Below the pieces are notes generated by a model. That model had not been told where the DNA came from. It saw nothing but the letters and a program-made list of their open reading frames with translations, and searched no databases. A DNA stretch of 64,000 nt from Flavobacteriaceae bacterium Ga0077528 (GTDB lineage Bacteria > Bacteroidota > Bacteroidia > Flavobacteriales > Flavobacteriaceae). Position numbers and translations under genes: made by a program. How positions within the stretch are numbered: the first letter of the stretch is position 1; each line of letters starts with the position of its first letter. This document shows, one piece after another, positions 1 through 8,529 of this stretch. The stretch covers positions 1 to 64,000 of the forward strand of contig LNDX01000002.1 in assembly GCA_001464475.1 (NCBI GenBank), in the 5' to 3' direction.

Positions 1-773
1 GAGGAGGTTCTTCGGAAAGTAGTGGCGCTGGTGGTCCAAATCCTAACAACTATCAAGACCCGAGTATATCTGACTGGGATGGAAGTTCTATTGTAACTAA
101 TCCTGTAATTGGTGATGTTGAAAACATTAAAGACTTAATAAAATTAACAAAAAATAAAAGCGATGGGACAAAAACAAACGTAAAAACTAGAATTGACCAA
201 TTAAACACTGCCCGTTTAACTTCGTTAAAAGAAAATGGCTATATGTTTGATAATAATCAAAACACACATCCATCATATAATCAAGGTTCTAATTGGACTG
301 CTTATGCTGACCCTGGTACTTCGTATTATATCATGGTGCACATGCACCAAGATAACTACATACCAGTGGGAACAACAACACCCAAACCAACAAACGTAGC
401 ACCATCAGATACAGATGTAAAAGGTATATTACAACTATTAGATTACACTGGTAACAGAAATGCAACTTCAATAGTTGTTAACCGTCTTGGAACTTATGCA
501 ATTAGAGTAAATGATAAAAGTAAAGCTAATGATACATTTGATGCTATAAGTCCATCAAACGAGAGCAATCAAACTTGGAAAGAATTTGTTGACAAATATG
601 ACGAACTTGTAACAGAACTTTACCTTGCAAACCCTTCTGACGATACAAACATAATGAATGCTTTTATTAAATTTATAAATACCCATATGGTAAATGGTCA
701 ATCAATGGGCTTAGGCTTTTATCAAGCTGTATATGACAGTCAAGAAAATATCATTAACTGGGTTAAACTTTAA
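1..773 (+). CDS. 3' end of a large surface-type protein, possible JAMM-like terminal domain (partial)
   Basis: The frame is already open at base 3, so the gene starts outside the window; 256 codons are visible and the ATG at 243 is internal. The visible part opens with a Gly/Ser/Asn/Pro-rich stretch that reads as a linker. A compact domain follows, with His-Met-His at bases 339-347 and Ser-Asp-Thr-Asp at 405-416. The HxH plus SxxD order recalls JAMM/MPN metallopeptidases, but the spacing is longer than usual and no JAMM glutamate is obvious, so this is a weak inference. A DUF6705 gene follows 12 bases downstream, probably co-transcribed. The exact family is not recognised with certainty. Confidence 0.75.
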   Translation, partial: GGSSESSGAGGPNPNNYQDPSISDWDGSSIVTNPVIGDVENIKDLIKLTKNKSDGTKTNVKTRIDQLNTARLTSLKENGYMFDNNQNTHPSYNQGSNWTAYADPGTSYYIMVHMHQDNYIPVGTTTPKPTNVAPSDTDVKGILQLLDYTGNRNATSIVVNRLGTYAIRVNDKSKANDTFDAISPSNESNQTWKEFVDKYDELVTELYLANPSDDTNIMNAFIKFINTHMVNGQSMGLGFYQAVYDSQENIINWVKL

Positions 774-785
774 AAAAATAACAAA

Positions 786-1337
786 ATGAAAAAAATAATT
801 TATATAATAATTATTGTGTTTAGTTTACAACTAAAAGCACAAGAGATTGTTCCACTCGAAGATAAAAATAATTACGATGGTTACGAACGTGTTGGGAAGT
901 ATTTTAAAGATGTAAATGGTCATCTTAATAAATTTATTGGAACATGGAAATGGCAAGATAACTTAACAAATCCGACTAAAATTTTAGAAGTAACTTTTTA
1001 TAAATTAGAGAACCAAGATACTGGTGGTTATTATGTAGACAGATTATCTTCTTCTTACACCTATCATGAAAATGGTATAGAAATATATAATACAACAAAT
1101 GGTGTTTTTGGTGGACGCTTTGTCTTTCAAAACAATCTAAATAAATTAAAATTAACATATTTGGAACCAAACCCAGCCTCATTTGGATTTACATATAATT
1201 TTGTTTTAGAATATTTACCTAGCCCAACAATGACAGGAATACCTCAGCTTAAATGGGATGTTGAAGTTGTACTTGAAGTAGCAGAAAATGCAGAATTACC
1301 AAAAATACCAATGCACATAATTTTGACAAAACAGTAA
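786..1337 (+). CDS. DUF6705 family secreted protein
   Basis: A 183-residue protein with a hydrophobic signal peptide (residues 1-18, ending Leu-Lys-Ala before Gln-Glu). The mature part begins with the IVPLE segment and contains an IGTWKW motif near residue 50, typical of the flavobacterial DUF6705 family as I know it. The function of that family is unknown. It lies 12 bases after the truncated upstream gene, so the two probably share a transcript, an arrangement that would suit an accessory or immunity partner, but nothing in the sequence proves that. The next gene, glyA, converges on it from the other strand. Confidence 0.7.
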   Translation: MKKIIYIIIIVFSLQLKAQEIVPLEDKNNYDGYERVGKYFKDVNGHLNKFIGTWKWQDNLTNPTKILEVTFYKLENQDTGGYYVDRLSSSYTYHENGIEIYNTTNGVFGGRFVFQNNLNKLKLTYLEPNPASFGFTYNFVLEYLPSPTMTGIPQLKWDVEVVLEVAENAELPKIPMHIILTKQ

Positions 1338-1511
1338 AAATACTCTCACAACCGCAGTTATTAGCAATAGCGGCTTTTGGGCTTTACTGAAAGTCGCTTT
1401 TGTACTTGTGGTTGTAGTGATAAAACAAACTTTTAGGCTTATTTAGTCAGTTTTTGCAAAAGCTGCAAAACACTATCACAAAGGTCTTTTTTATTCTAAT
1501 AAAGTTGATTT
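1338..1511. other. Intergenic stretch with short inverted words, no clear gene
   Basis: A 174-base gap between convergent genes. It contains the pair ACAACC near 1349 and GGTTGT near 1400, and the pair GTGATA near 1416 and TATCAC near 1474, giving a weak nested foldback. The first 80 bases are richer in G and C than the surroundings. A T-rich run near 1487 could help termination, but no convincing terminator stem was found. Confidence 0.35.
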
Positions 1512-2786
1512 CTAGAAAACAAACATCGCTCTTTCGCTCATCATTTCGTTAACCTCATCAGCAACTTGTTCAATAACTTCTTCGTTAGTGTGATTCATCA
1601 AAACTCTATCGATGAATTCAACTACAGTTTCCATATCTTCTTCAACTAAACCTCTTGTAGTAATGGCTGGTGTTCCAATACGAATTCCAGAAGTTACAAA
1701 AGGTGATTTATCATCAAATGGAACCATATTTTTATTAACCGTAATTTCTGCTTTTACTAACGCATTTTCAGCTTCTTTACCAGTAATATTTTTGTTTCTT
1801 AAGTCAATCAACATCATATGGTTATCTGTTCCACCAGAAATTAAATTATAACCTCTTTTGTTGAAAGCTTCTGCCATAGCCTTAGCATTTTTCTGAACTT
1901 GCATCGCATATCTAAAGAATTCATCTGTAAGACATTCTCCAAAAGCAACCGCTTTAGCAGCGATAACGTGCATCAAAGGACCACCTTGATTTCCAGGAAA
2001 AACTGACATGTCTAAAATATGAGACATCATTCTAATTTCGCCTTTTGGAGTTGTTAAGCCCCAAGGATTTTCAAAATCTTTACCCATCATTATCATTCCA
2101 CCACGAGGTCCGCGTAATGTTTTGTGAGTTGTAGTAGTAACAATATGACAATGCGGAATTGGATCGTTCATCAATCCTTTAGCAATTAATCCAGCTGGAT
2201 GCGAAATATCTGCTAAAAGCAAAGCTCCAACGCTATCTGCAATAACTCTAAAACGCTCAAAATCCATATCACGACAATAAGCAGATGCTCCTGCAATAAT
2301 CATTTTTGGTTGCTCTTTAGTAGCTATCGCTTGAATTTTATCATAATCAAATTGTCCTGTTTCTGGCTCAACTCCATAAAAGGAAGGTGTATACAATTTA
2401 CCAGAAAAATTCACAGGAGAACCATGAGTTAAGTGTCCACCATGAGACAAATCAAAACCTAATATTTTATCCCCAGGCTGAAGACAAGCTGCAAAAACTG
2501 CAGTGTTTGCCTGAGAACCAGAGTGTGGCTGCACATTTACATATTCTGCTCCAAACAATTGTTTAGCTCTATCAATTGCTATTTGCTCAACAATATCAAC
2601 AACTTCACAACCTCCATAATATCTTTTTCCTGGATATCCTTCAGCATATTTGTTTGTTAAACATGAACCTGCAGCTTCCATTACTTGGTCACTAACAAAG
2701 TTTTCTGAGGCAATAAGCTCTATTCCATGTATTTGTCTGTCTTGTTCGTCAAGAATTAAATCGAAAATTTGTTCGTCGCGTTGCAT
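1512..2786 (-). CDS. glyA: Serine hydroxymethyltransferase
   Basis: Interconverts serine and glycine with tetrahydrofolate, the main one-carbon source of the cell; PLP-dependent, cytosolic, usually a dimer. The 424-residue length is normal. Visible hallmarks are the N-terminal LIASENF motif, the KRYYGG segment near 54, the PLP-binding HSGSQAN near 88, and Lys222 in the [13 protein letters not shown] motif, the Schiff-base lysine. The aspartate contacting the PLP ring lies in ADISHPAGL near 193. The ATG at 2784-2786 gives the expected N-terminus. A TAATTTTG box lies 28 bases upstream. It is divergent from fahA. Confidence 0.97.
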   Translation of the reverse strand: MQRDEQIFDLILDEQDRQIHGIELIASENFVSDQVMEAAGSCLTNKYAEGYPGKRYYGGCEVVDIVEQIAIDRAKQLFGAEYVNVQPHSGSQANTAVFAACLQPGDKILGFDLSHGGHLTHGSPVNFSGKLYTPSFYGVEPETGQFDYDKIQAIATKEQPKMIIAGASAYCRDMDFERFRVIADSVGALLLADISHPAGLIAKGLMNDPIPHCHIVTTTTHKTLRGPRGGMIMMGKDFENPWGLTTPKGEIRMMSHILDMSVFPGNQGGPLMHVIAAKAVAFGECLTDEFFRYAMQVQKNAKAMAEAFNKRGYNLISGGTDNHMMLIDLRNKNITGKEAENALVKAEITVNKNMVPFDDKSPFVTSGIRIGTPAITTRGLVEEDMETVVEFIDRVLMNHTNEEVIEQVADEVNEMMSERAMFVF

Positions 2787-2814
2787 TTATTTTGGATTTT
2801 TGTTAAAAACTCCT

Positions 2815-2822
2815 CAAAATTA
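2815..2822 (-). promoter_or_regulatory. Candidate glyA -7 box
   Basis: On the minus strand this reads TAATTTTG, an exact match to the Bacteroidota -7 consensus TAnnTTTG, 28 bases before the glyA start codon. No well-spaced -33 TTTG was found. Confidence 0.5.
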
Positions 2823-2831
2823 CGAAATATG

Positions 2832-2862
2832 TTTGTCAAATAAATCTTAAATGATATATTTG
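2832..2862 (+). promoter_or_regulatory. Strong candidate promoter for fahA
   Basis: TTTG at 2832-2835, a 19-base spacer, and TATATTTG at 2855-2862 match both halves of the Bacteroidota consensus (TTTG near -33, TAnnTTTG near -7) exactly. The fahA ATG is 37 bases downstream. This is the clearest promoter in the window. Confidence 0.7.
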
Positions 2863-2899
2863 ATTACAAATTTTTCAACAACAAATCAACAAATATATT

Positions 2900-4183
2900 A
2901 TGCCGCATTTTGCTAATAATCCTGCTAAAAAATCTTGGTTAGAAGTTTCTAAAGATTCTGATTTTCCAATTCAAAATATACCTTTTGGAGTTTTTATAAC
3001 CAAAGACGATGTGATCACTATTGGAACTAGAATTGGTGATAGTGCTATTGATATGGGAGCTTTACAACAATTAGGCTACTTTGAAGGTATCGAACTAACA
3101 GACGATATGTTCATGCAAGATACACTTAATGATTTTATATCTGATGGTAAAAAAACTTGGCGATTAGTTAGAAATAGGCTTTCTGATTTATTTGATGAAA
3201 ACAATCCTAAACTTAGAGATAATAAAGAACATCGTGATATAGTTATATTCAAAATTAATGAAATCGAGATGCTTTTACCGGTTCAAATTGGTGATTATAC
3301 CGATTTTTACTCTAGTAAAGAGCATGCAACCAATGTTGGTAAAATGTTTCGTGATCCTGAAAATGCTTTGTTACCTAATTGGCTTCACATTCCGGTAGGA
3401 TATCATGGTAGAAGTTCTACGATTGTTCCTTCTGGTATTCCAGTTCATAGACCAATGGGACAAACATTACCAAATGGTCAATCAACACCAGTATTTGGTC
3501 CATCACAAGCTATAGATTTTGAATTAGAAACGGCTTTTATCACAACCGATGCCAACATTATGGGAGAAAATATTCCAGTAAATGAAACCGAAGATTATAT
3601 TTTCGGAATGGTTTTATTGAACGATTGGAGTGCAAGAGATATGCAAAAATGGGAATATGTGCCACTTGGACCTTTCTTAGCTAAAAACTTTGCTTCGTCA
3701 ATTTCACCTTGGATTGTGACTATGGATGCTTTAGAACCATTCAGAACTAAAGGGCCAAAACAAGAACCAACACCACTTCCCTATTTGCAACAAAAAGGAA
3801 AACACGCTTACGACATCAACTTAGAAGTTTACATAAAACCCGAAAATGTAGAAGAAACATTAGTTTCAAAATCTAATTTCAAGTACATGTATTGGTCTAT
3901 GAGTCAACAACTAGCACATCATACTTCTAATGGTTGTAGAGTGAATTCTGGTGATATGATGGGTTCTGGAACTATATCTGGACCAACAGAAGATAGTTAT
4001 GGTTCCATGTTAGAATTGACTTGGAGTGGAAAAAATCCAATCAAAATGAAAGATGGTAGCGAGCGTAAATTTATCAACGATAATGATACCGTTATAATGA
4101 AAGGTTATTGTCAAAATAGTTCAGTACGTATTGGTTTTGGTGAAGTTTCTAGCAAATTATTACCACCATTCGTTAGAAAATAA
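2900..4183 (+). CDS. fahA: Fumarylacetoacetase
   Basis: Hydrolyses 4-fumarylacetoacetate to fumarate and acetoacetate, the last step of tyrosine and phenylalanine catabolism by the homogentisate route. The 427-residue length fits the family. An N-terminal SH3-like domain covers roughly residues 1-115; the FAA-hydrolase domain contains the conserved GYHGRSSTIVPSG motif, the acidic DFELE metal-ligand segment, and LLNDWSARDMQKWEYVPLGPF. It starts at ATG 2900 behind a consensus promoter. The divergent partner is glyA. No other homogentisate-pathway gene is in the window. Confidence 0.96.
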   Translation: MPHFANNPAKKSWLEVSKDSDFPIQNIPFGVFITKDDVITIGTRIGDSAIDMGALQQLGYFEGIELTDDMFMQDTLNDFISDGKKTWRLVRNRLSDLFDENNPKLRDNKEHRDIVIFKINEIEMLLPVQIGDYTDFYSSKEHATNVGKMFRDPENALLPNWLHIPVGYHGRSSTIVPSGIPVHRPMGQTLPNGQSTPVFGPSQAIDFELETAFITTDANIMGENIPVNETEDYIFGMVLLNDWSARDMQKWEYVPLGPFLAKNFASSISPWIVTMDALEPFRTKGPKQEPTPLPYLQQKGKHAYDINLEVYIKPENVEETLVSKSNFKYMYWSMSQQLAHHTSNGCRVNSGDMMGSGTISGPTEDSYGSMLELTWSGKNPIKMKDGSERKFINDNDTVIMKGYCQNSSVRIGFGEVSSKLLPPFVRK

Positions 4184-4191
4184 TAAACTTT

Positions 4192-4199
4192 TATTTTTG
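4192..4199 (+). promoter_or_regulatory. Candidate -7 box for the 4246 lipoprotein gene
   Basis: TATTTTTG matches TAnnTTTG, 46 bases before the ATG at 4246. No -33 element at the usual distance, so the site is tentative. Confidence 0.35.
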
Positions 4200-4245
4200 G
4201 CTTACTTTTTGGATTGTTCCAATTAGTAACTCTAAATTACATACC

Positions 4246-5430
4246 ATGAAGAAAATTACACTATTACTTACCTTTTTTGTTCTTATCACTTCATGTGGAG
4301 TAAGACAAACTAGAGAATCATTAACTTCTGGCGATTATGATAGTGCTATCCAAACTGCTGTAGAAGGATTAAGAAACCGAAAAGAAGCTAAAGGCAAACA
4401 AGACTACATTTATTTGCTTGAAGAAGCTTTTGCAAAAGCTAAAGAACGTGATTTGCAAAACATCAATCTTTGGTTTAAAGACGCAAGTCCAAGTAATACA
4501 GAGAAAATTTATACTACTTATCTTCAATTGAACAACCGTCAAGAGTTGATAAAACCTCTTTTACCATTGCGATTGATAAAAGAAGGTCGCAATGCTATTT
4601 TTCCATTTGAAGATTATTCTGATCAGATTGTAAATAGTAAAAACGCACTTGCTAAACACCTTTACGATAATTCTAAAGCACTCTTAGCGACAAAAGATAA
4701 AATGAGTTTCCGTCGTGCTTATGATGATTTGATTTACTTAAATACGCTTTCACCAAATTTTAAAGATGTGAATGCGCTTATAAACGAAGCTCAAATTAAA
4801 GGAACCGATTATGTAAACGTTTTTACCAAAAACGAAACTAACATGGTTATTCCTGTGCGTTTACAAAATGATTTGTTAGACTTCAGTACTTTTGGTTTAA
4901 ACGACAAATGGACGGTGTATCATAGCAATAAAGTAAAAGGAATCACTTATGATTATGGTTTAATTGTAAACTTTCGTCAAATAAATATCTCGCCAGAACA
5001 AGTTAAAGAAAAAGAATTCCAAAAGGAGCGACAAGTAAAAGATGGTACAAAACCACTTTTAGATGCCAACGGAAATCCAGTAAAAGACGAAAAAGGCAAT
5101 CCAATTCGTGTAGATAATTTTAAAACAGTAAGAGCAACTGTTTATGAATTCAGACAATTCAAATCTACTCAAGTGGTAGCGAAAGTTGATTATATTGATT
5201 TTAGAAATAATCAATTAATTGAAACGTTTCCATTGGCTAGCGAATTTGTTTTCGAACATATTTACGCAAGATACAATGGAGACAGAAACGCTTGCGACGA
5301 AAGTTACATTAGCTACTTCGACCAAAGAGCCGTACCTTTTCCAAGTAATGAACAAATGGTTTATGATTCTGGAGAAGATTTGAAAGCCAAACTGAAAGAT
5401 ATTATTGTTAGAAATAAATTTAGAAGATAG
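4246..5430 (+). CDS. Conserved lipoprotein of unknown function
   Basis: A 394-residue protein with a type II signal peptide: a hydrophobic stretch and an ITSC lipobox with Cys17, so it should be lipid-anchored. The region after the lipobox (residues 20-110) is helical and charged and could be TPR-like (for example the GDYDSAIQTAVEGL segment). The second half is beta-rich, with a hydrophilic Gly-Asn-Pro insertion near residue 280. The family is common in flavobacteria to my knowledge, but I cannot assign a function. A strong hairpin terminator follows it. Confidence 0.85.
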   Translation: MKKITLLLTFFVLITSCGVRQTRESLTSGDYDSAIQTAVEGLRNRKEAKGKQDYIYLLEEAFAKAKERDLQNINLWFKDASPSNTEKIYTTYLQLNNRQELIKPLLPLRLIKEGRNAIFPFEDYSDQIVNSKNALAKHLYDNSKALLATKDKMSFRRAYDDLIYLNTLSPNFKDVNALINEAQIKGTDYVNVFTKNETNMVIPVRLQNDLLDFSTFGLNDKWTVYHSNKVKGITYDYGLIVNFRQINISPEQVKEKEFQKERQVKDGTKPLLDANGNPVKDEKGNPIRVDNFKTVRATVYEFRQFKSTQVVAKVDYIDFRNNQLIETFPLASEFVFEHIYARYNGDRNACDESYISYFDQRAVPFPSNEQMVYDSGEDLKAKLKDIIVRNKFRR

Positions 5431-5435
5431 ATTTT

Positions 5436-5477
5436 CAGGTTGCAGATTGCAGATTTCAGGTTGCAGATTTTAGATTT
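5436..5477. repeat. Heptamer array (CAGATTT-type)
   Basis: Six consecutive 7-base words, variants of CAGATTG, CAGATTT and CAGGTTG ending with TAGATTT, start 5 bases after the stop codon of the lipoprotein gene and end just before its terminator. A 16-base stretch repeats exactly with period 21 (5433 and 5454), three heptamers apart. Confidence 0.8.
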
Positions 5478-5481
5478 AAAT

Positions 5482-5518
5482 AAAAAACGCATTTGATTAA
5501 ATTTTCAAATGCGTTTTT
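5482..5518. terminator. Bidirectional terminator
   Basis: A stem built from CGCATTTGA and TCAAATGCG, flanked by an A-run on the left and a T-run on the right, lies between the convergent lipoprotein and ytxJ genes. The flanks make it usable in both directions. Confidence 0.85.
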
Positions 5519-5522
5519 CTAT

Positions 5523-5906
5523 TTATGTTGTGTATCGTTCTAAAAATTTAGCATCGATATCATCATGAGAAGTTGAAAAAATAGCCTTCCCATTTTTAAT
5601 CAACAAGATTTGTGGCGATTGGTGAAACACATCAAATCGATTGGCAATTTCATTAGAAACATCACGATGATTTAATAAATCTAAGAAATAAGGTGTGATT
5701 TTTTCTTCCAAATCAAATTCGTTTTCAAATTGCTTTAAAGCAAAACGACTAATACTACAACGCGTACTGTGTTTGAAAATCAAAACTGCTTTTTCATTCG
5801 ATAAATCGATAATTTCATTCAACTGACCTAAATCGGTTAGCTGTCTCCACTCTATTTTTGAAGATTGGTTTCCTTCCTCTGAAGAGCCAAATATATTTTT
5901 AAACAT
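5523..5906 (-). CDS. ytxJ: YtxJ family bacillithiol-type redox protein
   Basis: A 127-residue thioredoxin-fold protein of the YtxJ (DUF2847) family, proposed to act as a monothiol bacilliredoxin. The putative active cysteine is Cys50 in the segment FKHSTRCSIS, the usual family position, and it is the only cysteine in the protein. The preceding VLIFKHS strand and the later HQSPQILLIKNGKAI strand fit the fold. It is predicted to be cytosolic. It converges with the upstream lipoprotein gene across a shared terminator. The start ATG at 5906 has no competitor. Confidence 0.88.
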   Translation of the reverse strand: MFKNIFGSSEEGNQSSKIEWRQLTDLGQLNEIIDLSNEKAVLIFKHSTRCSISRFALKQFENEFDLEEKITPYFLDLLNHRDVSNEIANRFDVFHQSPQILLIKNGKAIFSTSHDDIDAKFLERYTT

Positions 5907-6256
5907 ACTCGTATTTTATTTTTTAGAAAATAATTTGCGATTACAAAAGTAACGCATCATGCACCATAATAATTTCTTATTTGTGACAAATATAAAATTA
6001 TTGTTTAAACTACCTCAACTGTTTTATAGTATTCATTGTAAAAAAAGACATGCTTATATAACAAAATTAAATTTTTAAATCCACTGTAAAGCAGTGGATT
6101 ACCCTATTTTGTCCGCCTGAAAAAAATGACATTTATCATGTTTATTTATTTCGAATATTCCTAACTTTAATATAGAAAATTTGGAGACCAGATACCACTA
6201 AAAAACGGGGTGGAACCGAAAAACCATACGAGTAGGAAAATCTAATCTCTATTAAA
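5907..6256. other. 350-base gap with hairpin and long leader
   Basis: No gene is visible. It holds a perfect 9-bp hairpin at 6078-6100, a weak -7-like box TAACTTTA at 6162-6169, and about 75 bases of leader before the T9SS gene. That leader is richer in G and C than the rest of the gap and contains complementary words (TACCAC near 6193 and GGGGTGG near 6207). No known riboswitch class is recognised. Confidence 0.5.
6078..6100. repeat. Perfect 9-bp hairpin (REP-like)
   Basis: AATCCACTG and CAGTGGATT are exact reverse complements around a 5-base loop. No T-run follows, so it is not a typical terminator; it resembles the short palindromes of REP or MITE remnants. Confidence 0.6.
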
Positions 6257-8194
6257 ATGAAAAAATGTATTTTATTTATCGTTGCAATGTTTTTTGGATT
6301 ATTCAATATCGTTGCATTAGCTCAGGGTGGTTGGTTTTTACAAAACAATCCGACTACTAGTAGAGGAGTTTCAACTAAATTTGTAAGTGCTACTGAAGGA
6401 TGGATAAATTTATCCCAAAATGCCTTACTTCACACCACAAATGGCGGTACAAATTGGAATGTAGTAGTGCCCAATACAACTGATATTACAGTTGGATTTG
6501 ATGCAACTTCTCAACAAATGAGTTTTATCAATTCATCAACGGGATGGGTCATGAAATCACTAACAAACTCAAATGAAGATGCACTTGGTGCTGTAGTTTA
6601 CAAAACAATAAATGGTGGTGCGACTTGGAATCGAACCGTACTTTCAAACACAATCGGTGATGTCGGTATTCAATTACAATTTGTAGATTCCAATTATGGT
6701 TGGGCTTTGGTTTATAACATGAATACTGGAACACCTACTTTTTTAAAAACGACTAATGGAGGAACTAATTGGACACCAACAAATGGAGGTGGTATCTTTT
6801 ACTATGTAAATTCTACTATAGGGTATGCTTTTGCAGCAGGTCCGAGTATGTTACCACCTTACACTATTTATAAAACAACAGATGGTGGAACAAATTGGAT
6901 ACCACAATATGTAGATAATACAGCAGGAGAATTAAGTGCTATTCATTTTACAGATGTAAATAATGGTTGGATTGTCGGTAGAGAAGGAAAAATTCTAAAA
7001 ACTACTAATGGCGGTGCAAATTGGACAACAATAACCAATACCGGAATAAATAGTACGTATAGAAATCTAGAAGTTCAATTTTTAACTGCAAATTTAGGTT
7101 GGATCGCAACAAGAGATGGTATGAATAATCAATTTGTCTTAAAAACTACAAATGGAGGTACAAGTTGGACCATGCAACAATTGCCATTTTCAAGTAAAAC
7201 AACTAGTATGTTTTTTTGGGATGATAATAATGGCTGGGTAACTTCAGATTCTTACAATCAAGGCGGCACAGATTATCCTGGTCAAATTGCAAAATACTTA
7301 TATAATCCAGCAGGAACTTACACCAATGCTACTTTAAATGGTCCGTGGTTTGTTTACGCTGATTTAACTCCAATTGATCCATTTAATGACAATTTGAATT
7401 ATATTGTTTTTAATGGAAATGGGTTTATTACAGATTTTAACGGTTTTGGTGGTCCATGGTTAGGAAATTATACTGTAAATTCTAGTGGTGTTATTAGTGG
7501 AAATATAACTGACGGTATTGAAAACTATACCATTAGTGGCTTACTTACTTCAACTACTGAAGGTATAGGACAACTTGGAGGACAAAATTGGAGATTGCAT
7601 AAAGTAGCAAACCCAGGTGCGCTAAAAGATAAAATAACAGGTACATTAACAACTGACGATTGCGGTTCTAGAAATGTTATTATTAACATAGACGACAACG
7701 GAATTATTACTTCTGCCACAGGTTTGATAGGACCAGTTGTTGGACGAGTTTACACTGACTTAGGTGTTTACATTGGGCATATGACTACCGGTGAAGGTGT
7801 TCATTGGAGCGAATTAACCATAACAGGATACTACAGCAATAACAATTTAGTTGGTGAACTTGGATTAGACGCAGACTCAAATACTTGTGTAAATGGGACT
7901 TCAAACTTAATTCGTACCGATAACTTAGGTATAAATGATAATTATTTTGGTACTAAAGGTATAATCATTTATCCAAACCCAAACAATGGATTGTTCCATT
8001 TTGACATAAAAGAACCAGCATTTAAATTGCAAATTGAGATTTATAATGTACTAGGACAAAAAGTTTATGAAAATACCAACTTAGATCAAAAAGTAAGTAA
8101 TGAAATATATTTTGAACCTCAAGCAAAAGGCGTTTACTACATCACAATTAATGATGGTAAAAATATGTTTAAAGAAAAAATCATGATTAAATAG
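6257..8194 (+). CDS. T9SS-exported YCF48/BNR-type beta-propeller protein
   Basis: A 645-residue secreted protein. Residues 1-23 are a signal peptide. Residues about 25-340 carry at least six copies of a repeat marked by TTNGGTNW-like motifs alternating with GW-containing strands, typical of YCF48/photosystem-II-stability-type propellers that are widespread in Bacteroidota secreted proteins. A middle region of unknown type follows (about 355-550). The last 80 residues (YPNPNNGLFHF, then NVLGQKVYE, ending KEKIMIK) are a type A T9SS sorting domain, so the protein is probably exported or attached to the surface. Its substrate or role cannot be told from sequence. Confidence 0.9.
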   Translation: MKKCILFIVAMFFGLFNIVALAQGGWFLQNNPTTSRGVSTKFVSATEGWINLSQNALLHTTNGGTNWNVVVPNTTDITVGFDATSQQMSFINSSTGWVMKSLTNSNEDALGAVVYKTINGGATWNRTVLSNTIGDVGIQLQFVDSNYGWALVYNMNTGTPTFLKTTNGGTNWTPTNGGGIFYYVNSTIGYAFAAGPSMLPPYTIYKTTDGGTNWIPQYVDNTAGELSAIHFTDVNNGWIVGREGKILKTTNGGANWTTITNTGINSTYRNLEVQFLTANLGWIATRDGMNNQFVLKTTNGGTSWTMQQLPFSSKTTSMFFWDDNNGWVTSDSYNQGGTDYPGQIAKYLYNPAGTYTNATLNGPWFVYADLTPIDPFNDNLNYIVFNGNGFITDFNGFGGPWLGNYTVNSSGVISGNITDGIENYTISGLLTSTTEGIGQLGGQNWRLHKVANPGALKDKITGTLTTDDCGSRNVIINIDDNGIITSATGLIGPVVGRVYTDLGVYIGHMTTGEGVHWSELTITGYYSNNNLVGELGLDADSNTCVNGTSNLIRTDNLGINDNYFGTKGIIIYPNPNNGLFHFDIKEPAFKLQIEIYNVLGQKVYENTNLDQKVSNEIYFEPQAKGVYYITINDGKNMFKEKIMIK

Positions 8195-8217
8195 ATCAAC
8201 AACTCAAAAACAGTAAG

Positions 8218-8291
8218 GACGAACCTACGAAAGCTAAACATCTGCTCACAGTAAAAAGTAAATGTTTATCTGGGACAAGGTTCGTCTTTTT
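8218..8291 (+). terminator. Branched terminator after the T9SS gene
   Basis: GACGAACCT (8218-8226) pairs with AGGTTCGTC (8278-8286), followed by five T residues. An inner pair, TAAACAT (8235-8241) with ATGTTTA (8262-8268), gives a long stacked structure. Confidence 0.75.
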
Positions 8292-8529
8292 GTTTGAAGT
8301 AGTTGTGTAAAAGAAAAAAAACAAGTATTTCAGAACAACCTACATGACTACAATGAACAATTCAAGACAAATTGTCGTAACTTTAATAGTGTTTGACGCT
8401 CAAAATCAGTCATTTTGTCCTAAAATTACGATTGGAACACATATTGTCCAGATTAGTTCAAAAGATAAATAAATAGAAATAATTTAAAAAAGTACAGACA
8501 AGGCAGTGCCTTGTCTCAACAACAAAAAT
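8292..8529. other. clpB upstream region with two palindromes
   Basis: No gene is visible. It contains the palindrome GACAAATTGTC at 8366-8376, directly followed by a TAACTTTA box at 8378-8385 (near match to the -7 consensus), two further TTGTCC words near 8415 and 8447, and the long palindrome at 8496-8516. No CIRCE element is present. The long leader suggests regulated expression of clpB. Confidence 0.5.
8496..8516. promoter_or_regulatory. Perfect 10-bp palindrome 14 bases before the clpB start
   Basis: AGACAAGGCA and TGCCTTGTCT are exact inverted copies around a single G. The position immediately before the clpB ATG would allow an RNA hairpin in the leader or a protein operator; it could also be a dispersed REP-type palindrome. 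Confidence 0.6.

Noticed and set aside
6181..6256. Known riboswitch in the leader of the T9SS gene
   Set aside because: No cobalamin, TPP, SAM or other class motif could be recognised.
8506..8529. GTG as clpB start
   Set aside because: It lies at the centre of the palindrome and adds eight residues not seen in ClpB; the ATG at 8530 gives the normal N-terminus.
8292..8529. CIRCE/HrcA operator before clpB
   Set aside because: The CIRCE arms are not present; the palindromes have other sequences.
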